Source of the DNA: Tribonema minus
Lineage: Eukaryota; Sar; Xanthophyceae; Tribonematales; Tribonemataceae
Assembly: GCA_017506865.1 (NCBI GenBank)
Contig: JAFCMP010000135.1
Coordinates: 310,001-374,000, forward strand
Length of the DNA: 64,000 nucleotides
Reading direction: 5' to 3'
Shown: positions 34,146-46,141 of the stretch, piece after piece
How positions within the stretch are numbered: the stretch's first letter is position 1
Layout: each line of letters opens with the position of its first letter
Program-made: the position numbers and the translations under genes
Notes under the pieces: generated by a model
What the model was told of the DNA's origin: nothing
What the model saw: only the letters and a program-made list of their open reading frames with translations
Database searches by the model: none

Positions 34146-36595
34146 ATGGAGGAGACAGATGCCCTGTCAAGCGTTTTCCTGGCTTACAACAAAGCAACTG
34201 TCGAGTACATTTCAGCGTTCGCAGCTGCGACAGGGTTGTCACCGACTGCAGTAGAAGAATCTTTCAAAGCTGCAGCAGCATGTGCAGCGGCTTCTGATGC
34301 TGCGACAGCGGAGGACGATAAGCAGCCTGACGGGGATGGAATGGGGGAAGCTGAGGGGAAGAAGCGGAGGCGGAAGAGAGATACTAGGAAGCATCCCGCT
34401 GCCCCTGTGCAGTGCCGCAGCGCCTACGGTGGGTGTCAAGGGAGACAGGGAAGCCGTATGACCCATGCTTAATTCGACGTTATGCAGTGTAAGGTTTGAC
34501 GAAAGTCAACTATCTGTTGGTGTGTTTCTTGCTTACATAGTGGCAAGTAACTAGTCATTGCTCCTGCTCCCCAAGCAGGCATGCTGGCATGTACGCTATC
34601 ATCGAGCAAAAGCTTGTTCCGCTCAGATGCTAGCCGGTAGCAGTGCAGTGATGTGGCGCCATCGCATCAGCTATATGGGAATCTCTGCGCTACACATTGG
34701 TGGGTTAGTCGCCTGCATTTCGTGCGTCAAGCACTCCAATCACATAGTCGCTTCGAGGCCACTTGCTTTTACACGCCGTGCCGATATGCATGTTGGGTCT
34801 TGCTGCAAAACTGCCTCTTCAAAAACGACGGACCTTTTTAGAGTGTAAGCCCTACCATACCACCACAGCTGCAAGTCTTTGAAGGCGTCATGCACAGCGG
34901 CTTACAGCAGCGAAAGCCTGCGATTTCCGGACGGCTACTGTCAGAACCGCATCGCGCGGTGGACATGGAGCGCGCCTGAGCATGGCAACGTCCATTTCAA
35001 TCAAACTATTTGCATTGGCATGCAGTTTATCACTTCTATAAGCGTCAGCGGAGCATAGTCACACAATGCAACTGGACTGCTGTGCACACGTGGCAGGCGG
35101 TGACTGCCGCAGGGTTGAGTTGGGGGTGGATGTCGCGCTGTCGTTGTGAGCCGCAGATCCTGGTGCACAGGTCTTGCATGGAGTGCATTGCTCGTTTGCG
35201 TCATTTGCAATCCATGGCAAATAGGAGCGATTGCGAGAGGTCGGCGTTGCGCTGCTGGCGCTGGCTCTTCTAGATTACTAGCCTGCACAGTCCACAGCTG
35301 AACTGCTCAGTTCACATTGAACCTTGTTTGGCTGGACAGCGTGGGTGCCCCGTTGCCAAAATCCATATCTGATTCATATTATGTAGCTATTCACTGGTGC
35401 TTGTTGTCATCATCATTGTAGGCTGACGGTTACAGTAGCTCAGGTTTTAGCACGCTCGCTTGCTGCCACTGAAGCTATTCTGGAGGCGCTTTCAAATGCA
35501 GCATACTGTCGCATTCAACACTTGCTTCTGTCTTGGCACCTTATAGCAACTCGGCATGTTGGTGACTGCTGCCGCCGTCCGGCGTCTGTTGCGCTGCCGC
35601 AGTGCTTTTCTCCATACACCGACGGCAGGAGCTGAAGGAGCAGAGACCTGATGTCAAGGTGAGCTTGGGCTTCCTTGCGCCCATCATGAATAGATCACTA
35701 CGGGCAAGAATACCACCTTTTCCATTCACTGTGTTCAGTGCTCAACAAGTGGTGTTGGACAAATTCATCACGACCTTTGTGTGGTAAAACAAAAATCCTG
35801 CAGCCTCCACGCGCACCGCACCTGGCCGAATGTCGTCAGCAGTGCACTCCCGCCCTCTGTCCATGCTCTATGGGTAAGTGCTGCGTGGTCAGATGGACGC
35901 GATTTCTCAATGGCGGAGGAACTGCGCGCTGCTCGCTCAGTATGGCTTGGACCCCTGACCTCCAGGCGCGCCCAAAGTGACGTGCACCGCCACACCTTGA
36001 TGTGACCTGTATCACTGTGCCAAATACTTCCAACACCGGCGCGCTGTGCCTCCTCCTCTGCGTGCCGCCGCCGGACGCGCGACCTCATGGGCATCATCGC
36101 TCAGGTGTGGCGCGCGCTAGAGCGTGGTGGTGGGTATACGGCACCCGCACCAACTTCAACTGTGACCTGTGTCACCGCACCCAATAATTCATCACCGCGG
36201 CGCTGTGCCTGCCCCTGCTCTGCGCGCCGCCGCCAGACGCGCGACCTCATGGGTATCATCGCTCAGGAGTGGCGCGCGCTCGAGACATGTACATGTATAT
36301 CATAAAGAATGTATGACTCACCGGCGCGACATGCCTCCTCCTCCTCTGCGCGCGCGCGCCGGCGCCGCCAGACGCGCGACCTCATGGGCATCATCGCTCA
36401 GGAGTGGCGCGCGCTAGAGCGCGGCGCGCGTGAGCGCTGGCAGGCGCGCGCCGCCGCCGATCGCGCGCGCTACCAGGCGGAGAAGGCCGCGTACGCGGGG
36501 CCGCTGCGCGTACCATCGCGGCGGCGCTGGGTCAGCGCTCACCCCGACGCGCCCAAGAAGGCGTCCAACGCATACCTCGAGGTGTGTGTGTGTGC

Positions 36596-36632
<37 letters not shown>

Positions 36633-37981
36633 TGGGTGTGTGTGGGTGGGTGGGTGTTTGGGTGCGTGTGGATTGTGTGTGTGTGTGTGCTTGTGTGTGT
36701 CTGTGTGTGTGTGTGCGTGCGTGTGTGTGTGCTTGTGCGTAGGTGTGCTCGCGAGCGCTGCGGGCTGCGCACGCCCGTTTTCCGTCCGCCGTACATACGT
36801 GGTGGTGTGCCGTGGCGCGTGCAGTGTTTGCCGCCAACAGGACGTACGGACAGAGAAGGCACACAAACTATGGTCTACTCGCCGTGTGCATGGCTGCGCG
36901 TCCGCTGACAACGGTCTCCACCCAGCAACGTGCCTCTCTCGCTGACGCAACGGCGCCGCCGCTGCCGCCGCTGCCCCAGTCTTGAAGTCAGTACTTGGAG
37001 CGCATGGCCTGTTAAGTTGGTACTCATGCGCGCATTGCAGTCGATGTAGCAGCGCCGACACGCCATCGGCTGTGACCAGCTGGTGCTCATCCGCTGCTGC
37101 GCGCCGCATCGGCTGGCGATGGCCTCCAGTCGACTCTCAGCCCAGCGACACGCCTCTCACTGACGCAACGCCGCTGCCTGCCCCGCTGCCGCCGCGCCGC
37201 CGCTGCCGCGCAGTTCTGCCGCGCGCGCCGCCCCGCGCTGCAGGCGCACTACCCACACGTCGCGTCGGCAGCGCTCAGCAAGATGCTCGCGGAGGCGTGG
37301 GCGCGCCTGAGCGCTGAGGAGCGCGCGCCGTTCGTCGCCTGCGCGCTCGTCGACAAGGCGCGCTACCGCAGCGACATGGCGGCGTTCACCGCGGCGGCGG
37401 CGGCGGCCGCGGCGGCACCGTCGCCGGGCGCGCTGCAGCAGTTCAGCGACGCCGAGGGCGCCGCAGGCGGCGGCGGTGGCGGTGGCAGTTGTGGCGGCGG
37501 CGGCGACGGCGGTGGATGCGTCAACAGCAGCGGAAGCGGCGGGGATGGCGGCGGCGGCGGTAGCGGCGGCGCCAACACCGGCGGCGTTGGTGTCAGGGGC
37601 ATTGGTGGCTGGTGCAGCAGCGGCAGCGGCGGCGGCTGCTGCAGCGGCGGCGGCGACGGCGGCGGCAGTATAGGCGGTTTTGGTAGCAGCGGCGGCGCCG
37701 GCAGCGGAGGTGATTGTGAGTTCGGCCATCGAGCGAACGATATGGTCAACGAGCGGTTGGGTGCTACATCGGCGTCAGCAGCAGAACAAGGCTATGATCT
37801 GTTGATGAGTCCTGGCTGCGATTCGCTGCAAGATGGCTTCGACAGTCTCAAAGCGGGCGGCTGCAACAGCGCTGACGACGGGGCCGGCATGCACGACGGC
37901 TTTGCAGGAGACGGCGACTGGCTGGCAGCAGGCGATGGCGATGATGATGAGCTGCAGCTTTGCGGCCTGCAAGATCCATAG
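34146..37981 (+). CDS. HMGB-like protein with two HMG boxes
   Basis: Exons 34146-34428, 35603-35658, 36372-36581 and 37214-37981 total 1317 bases, giving 438 residues, and phase closes exactly. The start is ATG 34146; an in-frame ATG at 34086 is an alternative. A basic stretch (KKRRRKR) precedes box 1 at about residues 85-158, which includes [16 protein letters not shown], then [16 protein letters not shown]. Box 2 (about 170-241) runs from [10 protein letters not shown] to [10 protein letters not shown] and [12 protein letters not shown]. An alanine run, a long Gly/Ser-rich linker and a short acidic tail (GDGDDDE) follow. HMG boxes bind and bend DNA in chromatin, and the two-box-plus-acidic-tail layout is that of HMGB proteins. 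The exon 3 donor lies inside a (GT)n tract and its acceptor side is duplicated upstream. Confidence 0.9.
36040..36371 (+). repeat. Acceptor-half copies of HMG exon 3
   Basis: Two copies of the acceptor and the first 40 or so bases of exon 3 (gcgcgacctcatggg) lie upstream of the live one at 36372. Exon-equivalent starts fall at about 36075 and 36237, so spacing is 162 and 135 bp. The middle copy keeps a usable ccag acceptor and the outer one has ccgg in its place. Confidence 0.85.
36582..36751 (+). repeat. (GT)n microsatellite containing the HMG exon 3 donor
   Basis: About 170 bp of mostly GT dinucleotides begin exactly at the exon boundary (ctcgag|gtgtgt). The splice donor is therefore the first unit of the microsatellite, and many neighbouring GT pairs could serve as donors. 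Confidence 0.85.
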
Positions 37982-38007
37982 CGCTACGCCACTGCGCCAT
38001 GTAAATA

Positions 38008-38034
38008 CCCCCCCCCCCCCCCCCCCCCCCCCCC
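38008..38034. repeat. Poly-C run after the HMG gene
   Basis: 27 consecutive C residues 26 bp past the stop codon, probably within the 3' untranslated region. Long homopolymers of this sort also occur near 5590, 27300 and 50460. Confidence 0.8.
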
Positions 38035-38988
38035 GTGCGGTGCAGCTTACGGCGGTAAATGCTGCTGAGGTCAGCAGAATAGTTCTGTTTGAAGAAGTAG
38101 CTAACGTGGTGATTGGCGGAAAGTATCACTGTGCCGCCAGGACTAGTTGTCCCAATTATTATCAACACATGCAGGCATCGTGATACTGGATAGCTCTCCT
38201 TCAAATGAGCACCATCCTTGCAGCAATCTTCCTCGCTCTTCTGTGTTTTGAATGTGTGTGTGTGTGGTGTGTGTGTGCGTGTTTTTGCGTTTATTGTAAG
38301 GTACAAGCCAGCCACTGTGTCTGTCATTTTTTGCTTCTACTGTAAGATAAAAGCCATTGCGGTGTTTACATACCTGCATGCCCGCCGCTTGCCTTGCTCT
38401 GAAGGTCATGGTCACACTGCAATTGCCCATTCAGCAACATATTTTAGACCAATACCCTAGTCTAGATCTGTCATGTATCGCGCCCTGCCTTCACCTTTTG
38501 CAAGCTTAAGCCCTGCGACTCAAGCTTTCATGCTGCAGTGATATTTTGACGCTACCTTGCGAGTGACTCACCTCCAGTCTTTTTTCCGAGTCACTTGGAA
38601 GGGGAAATTTCCGAGTCACTTGGGAAGGAAAGGGGAAGACGTAACGACTTCACATCGATCAGTTTTTTTCTGGCATCGCTAACTTCACTGAGTTGCACAC
38701 ACAGGGGTTCCTGTTGTACTGGCTAGAAGGGGCATCTGTTCAGCGCGTGCCGAGCCCAGCAATCCACAGGTGTTGGCGTGAGCCGCAGGACTGGAAGCAC
38801 CGCTCTGCACGGATTGCAGTTTTCAGCTGTTTCCAATTTCTTCAACTACCGCGAGGCGCGGTGGCGATCGCCATATGGACGGCAGCCTATCGTGTGGTAA
38901 CGTGTGAGCAGCGATTGCACTGCTGCAGTGGGGCAGACAGCAAAGGCGTGGGTAAGGACACTGGTTGCTGGTTTGGCGTTTAATAAGG

Positions 38989-41900
38989 ATGCCCACGGAT
39001 ACGGAGCTGCACAAGGCGGCGCATAACGGCGACCTGGCGAAGTGCAAGGAGGTGAGCTTGCTAGATCGCTCTTCTTGTTTTGTGAATCATGAATTCTTGC
39101 TTATACTTATACATGGTCAGCTCTACCATACCATTCTTGTGAGGTGGATGGATGTGTTTTTTTGAACTTCTAGCAGCAGTGAGGAAGATAGTATATCATT
39201 TTGCAGCCTTGCAATATGCAAGGGATGTGCAAACACAATGATTCGGCCTGTAAGCGGTGAGCCCATTGACTCTGAAGAATGGTGTATTTGCTCAACCATG
39301 ACATGCTCCCTTCAATTTCAACTTGAACCTGAGCTCGTTCAGCCCGGGCCACCTACCCAAAGAAGCAGTGCCCGGCAATCTGCGGCAGTTGACACCTGTC
39401 TGCAATGCAATGGCAACACTCTTGCGGTGCTACTTGCACTATCTGCACACTGCATGTAGATAATTGGTCTACCGCAGCTGAAGGGCACAATAGTATTTGG
39501 CTGGATACCATCTGAACAAGGACCCCGCACCTGCTGCAACAACAGCAACAACAACAGAGTAAATCTAAGCTGCCGATCGAACGCGGGACGCATGCGGTTG
39601 GCAATACAAGTAGAACACTGCGCCGTCGCAGCACCCATCCTCACCATACCAAAAAACAGGAGACTGCTGCTGTTGTAAGTCATGCGCTGCTGCTACACCT
39701 ACGTGGGGCTGCTATCGCATGGCACGCTTGACGTAGGTGGCGCTTGCTTTCAGCGCTGTGAGCACACGCACTGCACCAGCATAAGAGCTGAATTTTCTGC
39801 ATGTCTTATATAACATTTTTTACCCCTCAAGCGGCGGAAAATAAAGCACATTTGAGCGCACTCATGCAGAGGGAGAAGAGCAGAGAAATGCAGCATGAGG
39901 CAGCGGATGTGCCCCTGCACTCACTCAGCTCTGTGCAGCTATGCCTACCCTGTATATACACCTGTACCCCGCACTGGCAGATTTTGAAAGCGGAGACATG
40001 CGCATACGTGCTGCACGCATGAGTTTTGTTTTTTGGTGCTTCCGCGTAGGCACTACGTGATGCAGACACAACACCCTGGCACTGACCAATAATGACTTGT
40101 CAACAGCTTATTCATCGGAATAGTGATTAAACCTGAAGGCCACATGTGACTCTCAATGCGCGCGTGGCCATTTGGTGACTGCACAGTGCCGGAACCACGC
40201 GCAGCTACTGAAATATGCACACAACACATTAGCACACGAGACCAGTCGGTAGCCGCGCCAAACGCCCCTCTGTTGTATGTCCCCGTGCGCACGTACGCGC
40301 CTTGATACAGTGCGCAAGTGCAAGCGCGAGCTGGCGTGCGCGCTGCAAATGCGAATATTTTGTACTTGTGATATGATAAATAGTATATTTGCAATCGATG
40401 ATACTTCCGAAATATGCATTTTTGTCTTGCTGGAGTTTCAAATGAATCATTGACCAGAATTAATCAGCAAACTTCAACTTAATTTGCTGTTCAGGGCAAG
40501 GTACATCAGGACTGGACTGACAGGATGTCTACACGTGAGATTTCATACGCTGCCAGCACCACAACTGAAGTGTACTGTTATCCATCCGTTACATGCTGCC
40601 GAAATCTCCATTTACTTTGGTGTTCTGCTCTGCGCTGCACGCCGTGTGCACCATGCGATGCGCGCAGTTGATAGAGGCAGACGTTGCACACTAGCAAGAT
40701 ACTAGTAGTCTATACTTTGTATTTACGCACTGTCCTGCCAAACTCACACCTACACCGCATTTTACTCCAATTGTCACACGCTGCTGAAGTAACAAATTAC
40801 ACAAATTGTACCGCACCCAACTGTGCGCACGCTGCACCTGATGGAAGCGGGCGGCGCCGACTAACATACTTTCATCTTCAATACTTCGTATACATACACC
40901 GCCCTGCTTCACAACTACAGCGTACTGTCGTCCGATCATTACGCGCCGCTGAAGTGACAACCACACAGTTTTTCGAACCGCAACGCCCTTTGCTGCGCGC
41001 CGCGTGTGCGGTGGATGCGCTGCTGCTGATAGAGGGGGGCGGCGCGGACATACACTGTCCTGCTAGATTTGCAATCACATCATCTTGTCATACGATCGTC
41101 ACACGCCGCTGAATCGACAAGTACGTGAATCAAAGCGCTCTCTACGGTGTGCCATGTGCGCCCTGCAGCTAACAGAGGCAGGCGGTGTCGACGTGAACGA
41201 GCCTGGCGCAGCAGACCGGCGCGCGCTGCACAGGTACGTAGTTGATCATGGTGATGCTCAACTGTTGCTCAGATCGTAGTGGCTACTGCAGGCAGTCGCG
41301 TCTGCTGACACGCGTGTTGCGCAGGTGTGTGAAGACATTCGCTTACAGGCGCGCGGCGCGTTTGAGCGCACACAACGGTGTTGCTCAACTGATGCTCAGA
41401 CACTAATGGCTACTGAAGACGATCGCATCTGCTGCCACGCGGGTTGGGCACGTGTGTAAGGTCATTCGCTTGCGGTGTGTGCGATGCAGACACGCGCTGC
41501 GCAGGTGCCGCGGCGGCGATGATGATGCTCAGCGGTGACGGCTGAGCGCTGTCGCGTCTTCGCGTCTGGCTTCCTCTTTGTGTACGTGTTGTGCAATGGT
41601 GTTACAGTGGTCGCGCTGGGCGTGACCAATGCACGCGCCATGCGATGGCGCGTTGCAAAACTGTTCCGGGCGCGCGCTGCGCCGGTGCACGGCGCGCACG
41701 AGCAGATGATGGTGATGCTCAGACTGCACGGCCGTCAAACTACAGGCGCGCGCTGCGAACCGGTGCGGTAAGAGCAATGCACGCGCCACACGGTGGCGTG
41801 CGTCGCGAACCGGTTTGGTCGAGCGCTGTACGGGTGCGCGGCGCTCACAAATGGTGATGCTCAGACTGCGGCGGCTCTGTGATCACACGTCATCACCGGG

Positions 41901-44900
41901 TGCTGGGCGCGCTTGTAGTCGTGGTGTGCGTTGTCGTTAATGCTCATGACCTCTTTTTTTCTGCAGGATGCGTGAGTAGCGCCACCACCGTGCCAGAGGC
42001 GGACAACCCATCAGCCAAGCATACACACCTCTCGAGAGATTGTGTTGCCAACCTAAGAAGTGAACTAGGCACACGATTTGCACCTGTCTGAGGTGGCACG
42101 TCAGTGTGCACCCGAGGACCCAACCTCAACATGCGCTGAACTCTGCGCGGTCATTGCGTGATGACGATGCGCGTTCCGTACTGGTGTTAAGGAAGGCGGA
42201 CTGCTGCAAGAGCATGCACTTGAAAAGTAATTCGACTGCATCATAACCCCTACTTCTTCACCAAGCACCTTTGTGAGCATATCATATGTGTATACTCTTG
42301 ACGTGCAATTTTGGGCAGTGGAGGGGGTAAGGGCTAGGGTTAGGATTACGGTCAGGTCTTAAGCACACGCTTGCACGCCACTCAAAAGCCTTTGTCCCCC
42401 CCTCCTCTCCCCCATGTTGCGCGCGGCGTGTCAGAGCTGCGGGCGGGAATCACACGGGCGTGATAGAGTATCTGCTGTCGAAGGGCGCCCCTGTAGATCA
42501 GGCGGACAAGTCGGGACGGACAGCGCTGCACTGGGCGGCTATAAGCGGGCACTTAGAAGCCACACAGGTGATTGGTTCCTGAATTTTCTCAAAATTGCAC
42601 CACGGGGTGCGACAACGATTGTGCCCTAGGGTAGGGCTTACTGAGCAGTGCTGTGCTGACTGCCCCGGCTGCACTGGGCGGCTATAAGCAGGCACTTAGA
42701 AGCCACGCAGGTATCTCCCCGCTGTCACAACTTTTGCCGGCATAATTCTGCGCATCCTTGTCCCAGCCTTTGCTCAGTAGCAAGCAAAATGAAACTCAGC
42801 GAGCAGCCGTCTAGATGCCCCATACCCCCCCCCCCCTCTCCCGCCCCTGAACGATCTCAGTCATGAAGTTTGAGGTATGGCAGCAGAAGCGTGCTGCCCT
42901 AGGGCTAGGGCCTGCTGAGCAGGGCTGTGCTACTGCCCCAAGCATGAGCAGTGCTGTGCGGACTGCCCCGACTCAGAAGCCCCGCAGGTATCCCCCCCTG
43001 AAGTTCTCAATCGTGAAGTGTGACGTACGGCACTAGCATTGCTCATGTGCCCTAAGGCTAGGGCTTGCTCAGCAGGGCTGTGCCGACTGCCCCCACGCAT
43101 GGAGCCGCTCTCGCACGGCCCCAGCGGTGCGCGGCGCGCTGCAGATGGCGCTGCAGCGCAGTCTTTCCCCCTAAGAGGGGCCGCGATCCTGCATAGTGCT
43201 CCAATGGGTTGATTTCTCACACGAGGCATCAACTGCGAGGGGTAGGTACACATGTGCGTGGAGCGCTGACGCTCACCAGTGGTGATGCTCCGCACATGTA
43301 TACATACCCATGGCGAGCCTGGATGCGTGCAGCGCCGTGCGCCTGCGGCCTGCGATGACAGTTGGCGCCGCGCTGCCGTCGCCAACTCCTGCGTGCCGGC
43401 GCTCGCGCGTGTGTAGATCTTGCGCCAGTGCAGATGTAGTGATAGACCATGACGTTGACCATGCAAACACCAGGGAGCTGATATGGCGCGCTTGCGGCCA
43501 GAGGGAGACGCCCGCCGCGCACATGCGTGCAGGTGTCACTCACGGCCATTCATGCTGCGCAAAGGCCGCCGCAGCCGCCGCAGCGTGCGCCTTGCAGTGG
43601 CGGCAGCGGCGCATTTGCTGGTTTGTTTTGGAGTCATGCAGCTGACCGAGCGGTCGCCGCTCCTGCCCCCGCATGCGCGCGCGCATGCGCCCACGCGAGC
43701 TCAGCACATCAAAAACGCCTGATCAGTTCAGAAGTAAATTTCAACTCCATGTTGAACAAGAACCTCAGTGTTGATGTTGTCTAACTTCATATCTGCCGCA
43801 GATGCTGCTGAAGAAATAAACTTCAACTCCATGTTGAACTCAAACCTCAATTTTGACATTGCTGAACTTCATATATCTGCCGCAGATGCTGCTGGACAAG
43901 GGCAGCGCGCTGATGAGCAAGACGGGCAGCGGCTCCACGGCGTCAGGAAATAAACTTCAATTCCATGTTGAACAAGAACCTCAATGTTGATGTTGTACAA
44001 CTTCGTACATCTTTATCGCAGATGCTGCTGGAAAAGGGCAGCGCGCTGATGAGCAAGACGGGCAGCGGCTCCACGGAGTCCAAAAATAAACTTCAATTCC
44101 ATGATGAACCAGAACCTCAAATGTTGATGTTGTTCAACTTTACACACTTTATCGCAGATGCTGCTGGACAAGGGCAGCGCGCTGATGAGCAAGACGGGCA
44201 GCGGCTCCACGGAGTCCAAAAATAAACTTCAACTCCATGATGAACCAGAACCTCAAAGTTGATGTTGTTCAACTTTATACATCTTCATCGCAGATGCTGC
44301 TGGACAAGGGCAGCGCGCTCATGAGCAAGACGGGCAGCGGCTCCACGGCGTTCAGCCTCGCGGCGGAGGGCGGGCGCGTGGAGGTAGTGCGGCTGTTCAT
44401 GGAGAGGGCCACGGCGGCGGCGACGCTGGAGGCCATGTGCAATGAAAAAGTGAGGATGAAGTGCCATACATCTTAATTCTGTACATTTATCAAACTTCAA
44501 ATTATAACGGCGGAGGGCGGACGCGCGGAGGTAGTGCGGCTGTTCATGTAGAGGGCCACGGCGGCGGCGACGCTGGAGGCCATGTGCGACGAAAAAGTGA
44601 GGACGAAAGTGCTACACAACTTCATCATTGAAATTGAACTAGGTCAAACATCAAGGGGGACACGAGGTAGCCATGAAAATCCAGTGCACTTCAGCAGCAG
44701 TGGCTGTTCATGGAGAGGGCCACGGCGGCGGCGACGCTGGAGGCCATGTGCAATGAAAAAGTGAGGACGAATGGAGTTGCGCAATTTCATTGTTGAAGTT
44801 TTCATCGCTGGATTCATAGAGGGACTGCAGTAGTAGCATTCAACATTTCAGCAGCGGCGGCTGGAGCGGGCCACGACGGCGATGCTGGAGCCATGTGCAA

Positions 44901-46141
44901 CGAAAAAGTGAGGATGAGAGGGGGGCATCTTCATTGTTGAAGTTATCACCGGGACCTTGTGTTTGAAGTTTTCAGTAGGATCATGTAGTAGCAGTGAACT
45001 TCCTGTGCACTTCAGCAGCGGCGGCTGTTCAAAGAGAGGGTGACACCGGCGGCGCTACAGGCAATGTGCAAAGAAACTAACAATAATAAAACAGGGAGGA
45101 CGACGAGGACACCGCTGCTTGCGCAAGTTGTTGATTTAATGTTTGGATTGCTGATAGGGCAGCCAATTGTGACATACATGTCAGCAGCAGTTTGAGGTAT
45201 GCTTGCAGTTCGCGGCCCATGAGCCGATTCTTCTAACGACAGTATTGCTCAGATTTCCTTCGTCTGCAAGCATGAGGTATGCGACACAAAACGAGGGGGC
45301 AAGTAGAACCTGCATTGTATGCAACCGTAAGACGACCAATTCCGTCTCTTCTAAACCCTGACTCTGAACCCTCACTCTCACCCTGCAATCAGTCATTCAT
45401 AGCCCCCGCAGCTGCTGGCGCCGGCTGATACCCTGTTGTCTACTTATTGCGCGTGATGCAGGACTCGAACGAAAAGACCGCGTTTGATCTGGCAGCGGAG
45501 GGCAAACATCAAGCCGTCTGTAAACTGCTCAAAGGTGAGCGGTGCTGTACACACTCGTGGCGTTTACCTACCTCTAACCCTAGGTGAAGCCGTACTGCTA
45601 GGGTTAGATTTTTAGTTTACACCAACCTGGTAGGATGAACCCCAACCTAAGGTGTACTCATGGATTTCTACTTTGTGCATCAATTATTTGGAGTATATAT
45701 GGACGTGTACCCGTAGAGTTATCATGTTCATTGTCCGAAGAAAAGTACCTCAACGTATTCAATTTTAATACTTCCAATAAATAAACAATAGCACCACTTC
45801 ATGTGCTGCTTCCAGAAAGAAAGAGGCACCTGATTTGCCTGAGGTGTTGTTGATTTGCTTGGTCACACTTTAGCGTTGAGCTGTGGAGATGCTCATGTAT
45901 GTGTAATGCACATCACAGCATACAGCTACTGGTTCCTTGCAACAGTTGTCTTACGCGCCTTGCCGCATTGCTCTGCACAACAATGAACTGCACCAATTGA
46001 ATGCGATAACCCCAAGTTGTGCCCACCACAGCACATCGCGCTCCATTTAACCCACGCATGTCGCCCCGCCCTGCGCCTCTGTGTCCCCCGGCAGAGATGG
46101 GGGATCCAAACGCCCAATCAGCAGCATGCACCATCAGCTAG
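38989..46141 (+). CDS. Ankyrin repeat protein, 178 residues
   Basis: Exons 38989-39051, 41169-41233, 42435-42567, 44294-44449, 45462-45534 and 46095-46141 total 537 bases with phase closing at all five introns, in a gene 7.1 kb long. The start MPTDTELHKAAHNGDLAKCK opens repeat 1. Later repeats carry RALHRAAGGNHTGVIEYLL, GRTALHWAAISGHLEATQML, FSLAAEGGRVEVVRLF and EKTAFDLAAEGKHQAV, making five ankyrin repeats and almost nothing else. Ankyrin repeats are protein-binding scaffolds; no enzyme domain is present, so the partner cannot be named. Repeat 4 has an Ala-rich insertion (ERATAAATLEA). Every internal exon from 2 to 4 is flanked by tandem copies of its own edges, which account for most intron length. 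Confidence 0.9.
40570..41168 (+). repeat. Acceptor-half copies of ankyrin exon 2
   Basis: Three decayed units near 40575, 40775 and 40930 and the live unit at about 41095 share cacacgccgctgaa-like filler, then an exon start like ctgatagaggcaggcg. Units are about 150-200 bp. The copy nearest the exon is the best preserved. Confidence 0.7.
41255..41865 (+). repeat. Donor-half copies of ankyrin exon 2
   Basis: Units downstream of the live donor repeat gcgcgctgc(g)cag-type exon ends with donor remnants, followed by atggtgatgctcagactg-like intron sequence, near 41320, 41395, 41500, 41680, 41750 and 41840. They decay with distance. Confidence 0.6.
42640..42990 (+). repeat. Donor-half copies of ankyrin exon 3
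   Basis: gcactgggcggctataagc and gaagccacgcag plus a GTATCT donor (42668-42717), then a shorter copy gaagccccgcag with GTATCC (42976-42992), repeat the end of exon 42435-42567. The first copy differs from the exon at only a few positions. Confidence 0.8.
43790..44293 (+). repeat. Acceptor-half array of ankyrin exon 4, 136-bp period
   Basis: The exon start atgctgctg recurs at 43802, 43886, 44022 and 44158 before the live exon at 44294; the last three spacings are exactly 136 bp. Each unit holds about 70 bp of intron, a ccgcag or tcgcag acceptor and the first 66 or so bases of the exon, then breaks to [20 protein letters not shown] sequence at the same point. The outermost copy is truncated. 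Confidence 0.9.
44495..45085 (+). repeat. Donor-half array of ankyrin exon 4
   Basis: Four units downstream of the live donor, near 44500, 44697, 44855 and 45015, repeat the last 60-100 bases of exon 4 (acgctggaggccatgtgc), the gaaaaa end and the GTGAGG donor. Similarity falls with distance: the first is nearly identical apart from a stop, and the last is heavily diverged. Confidence 0.85.

Noticed and set aside
36309-36908. A 199-codon open frame including a Val/Cys run
   Set aside because: Its first third is real HMG exon 3, but the rest is translated (GT)n microsatellite beyond the donor.
43790-45085. CRISPR array
   Set aside because: Regular spacing exists, but the units are long exon-intron pieces with no short palindromic repeat or unique spacers, and the host is eukaryotic.
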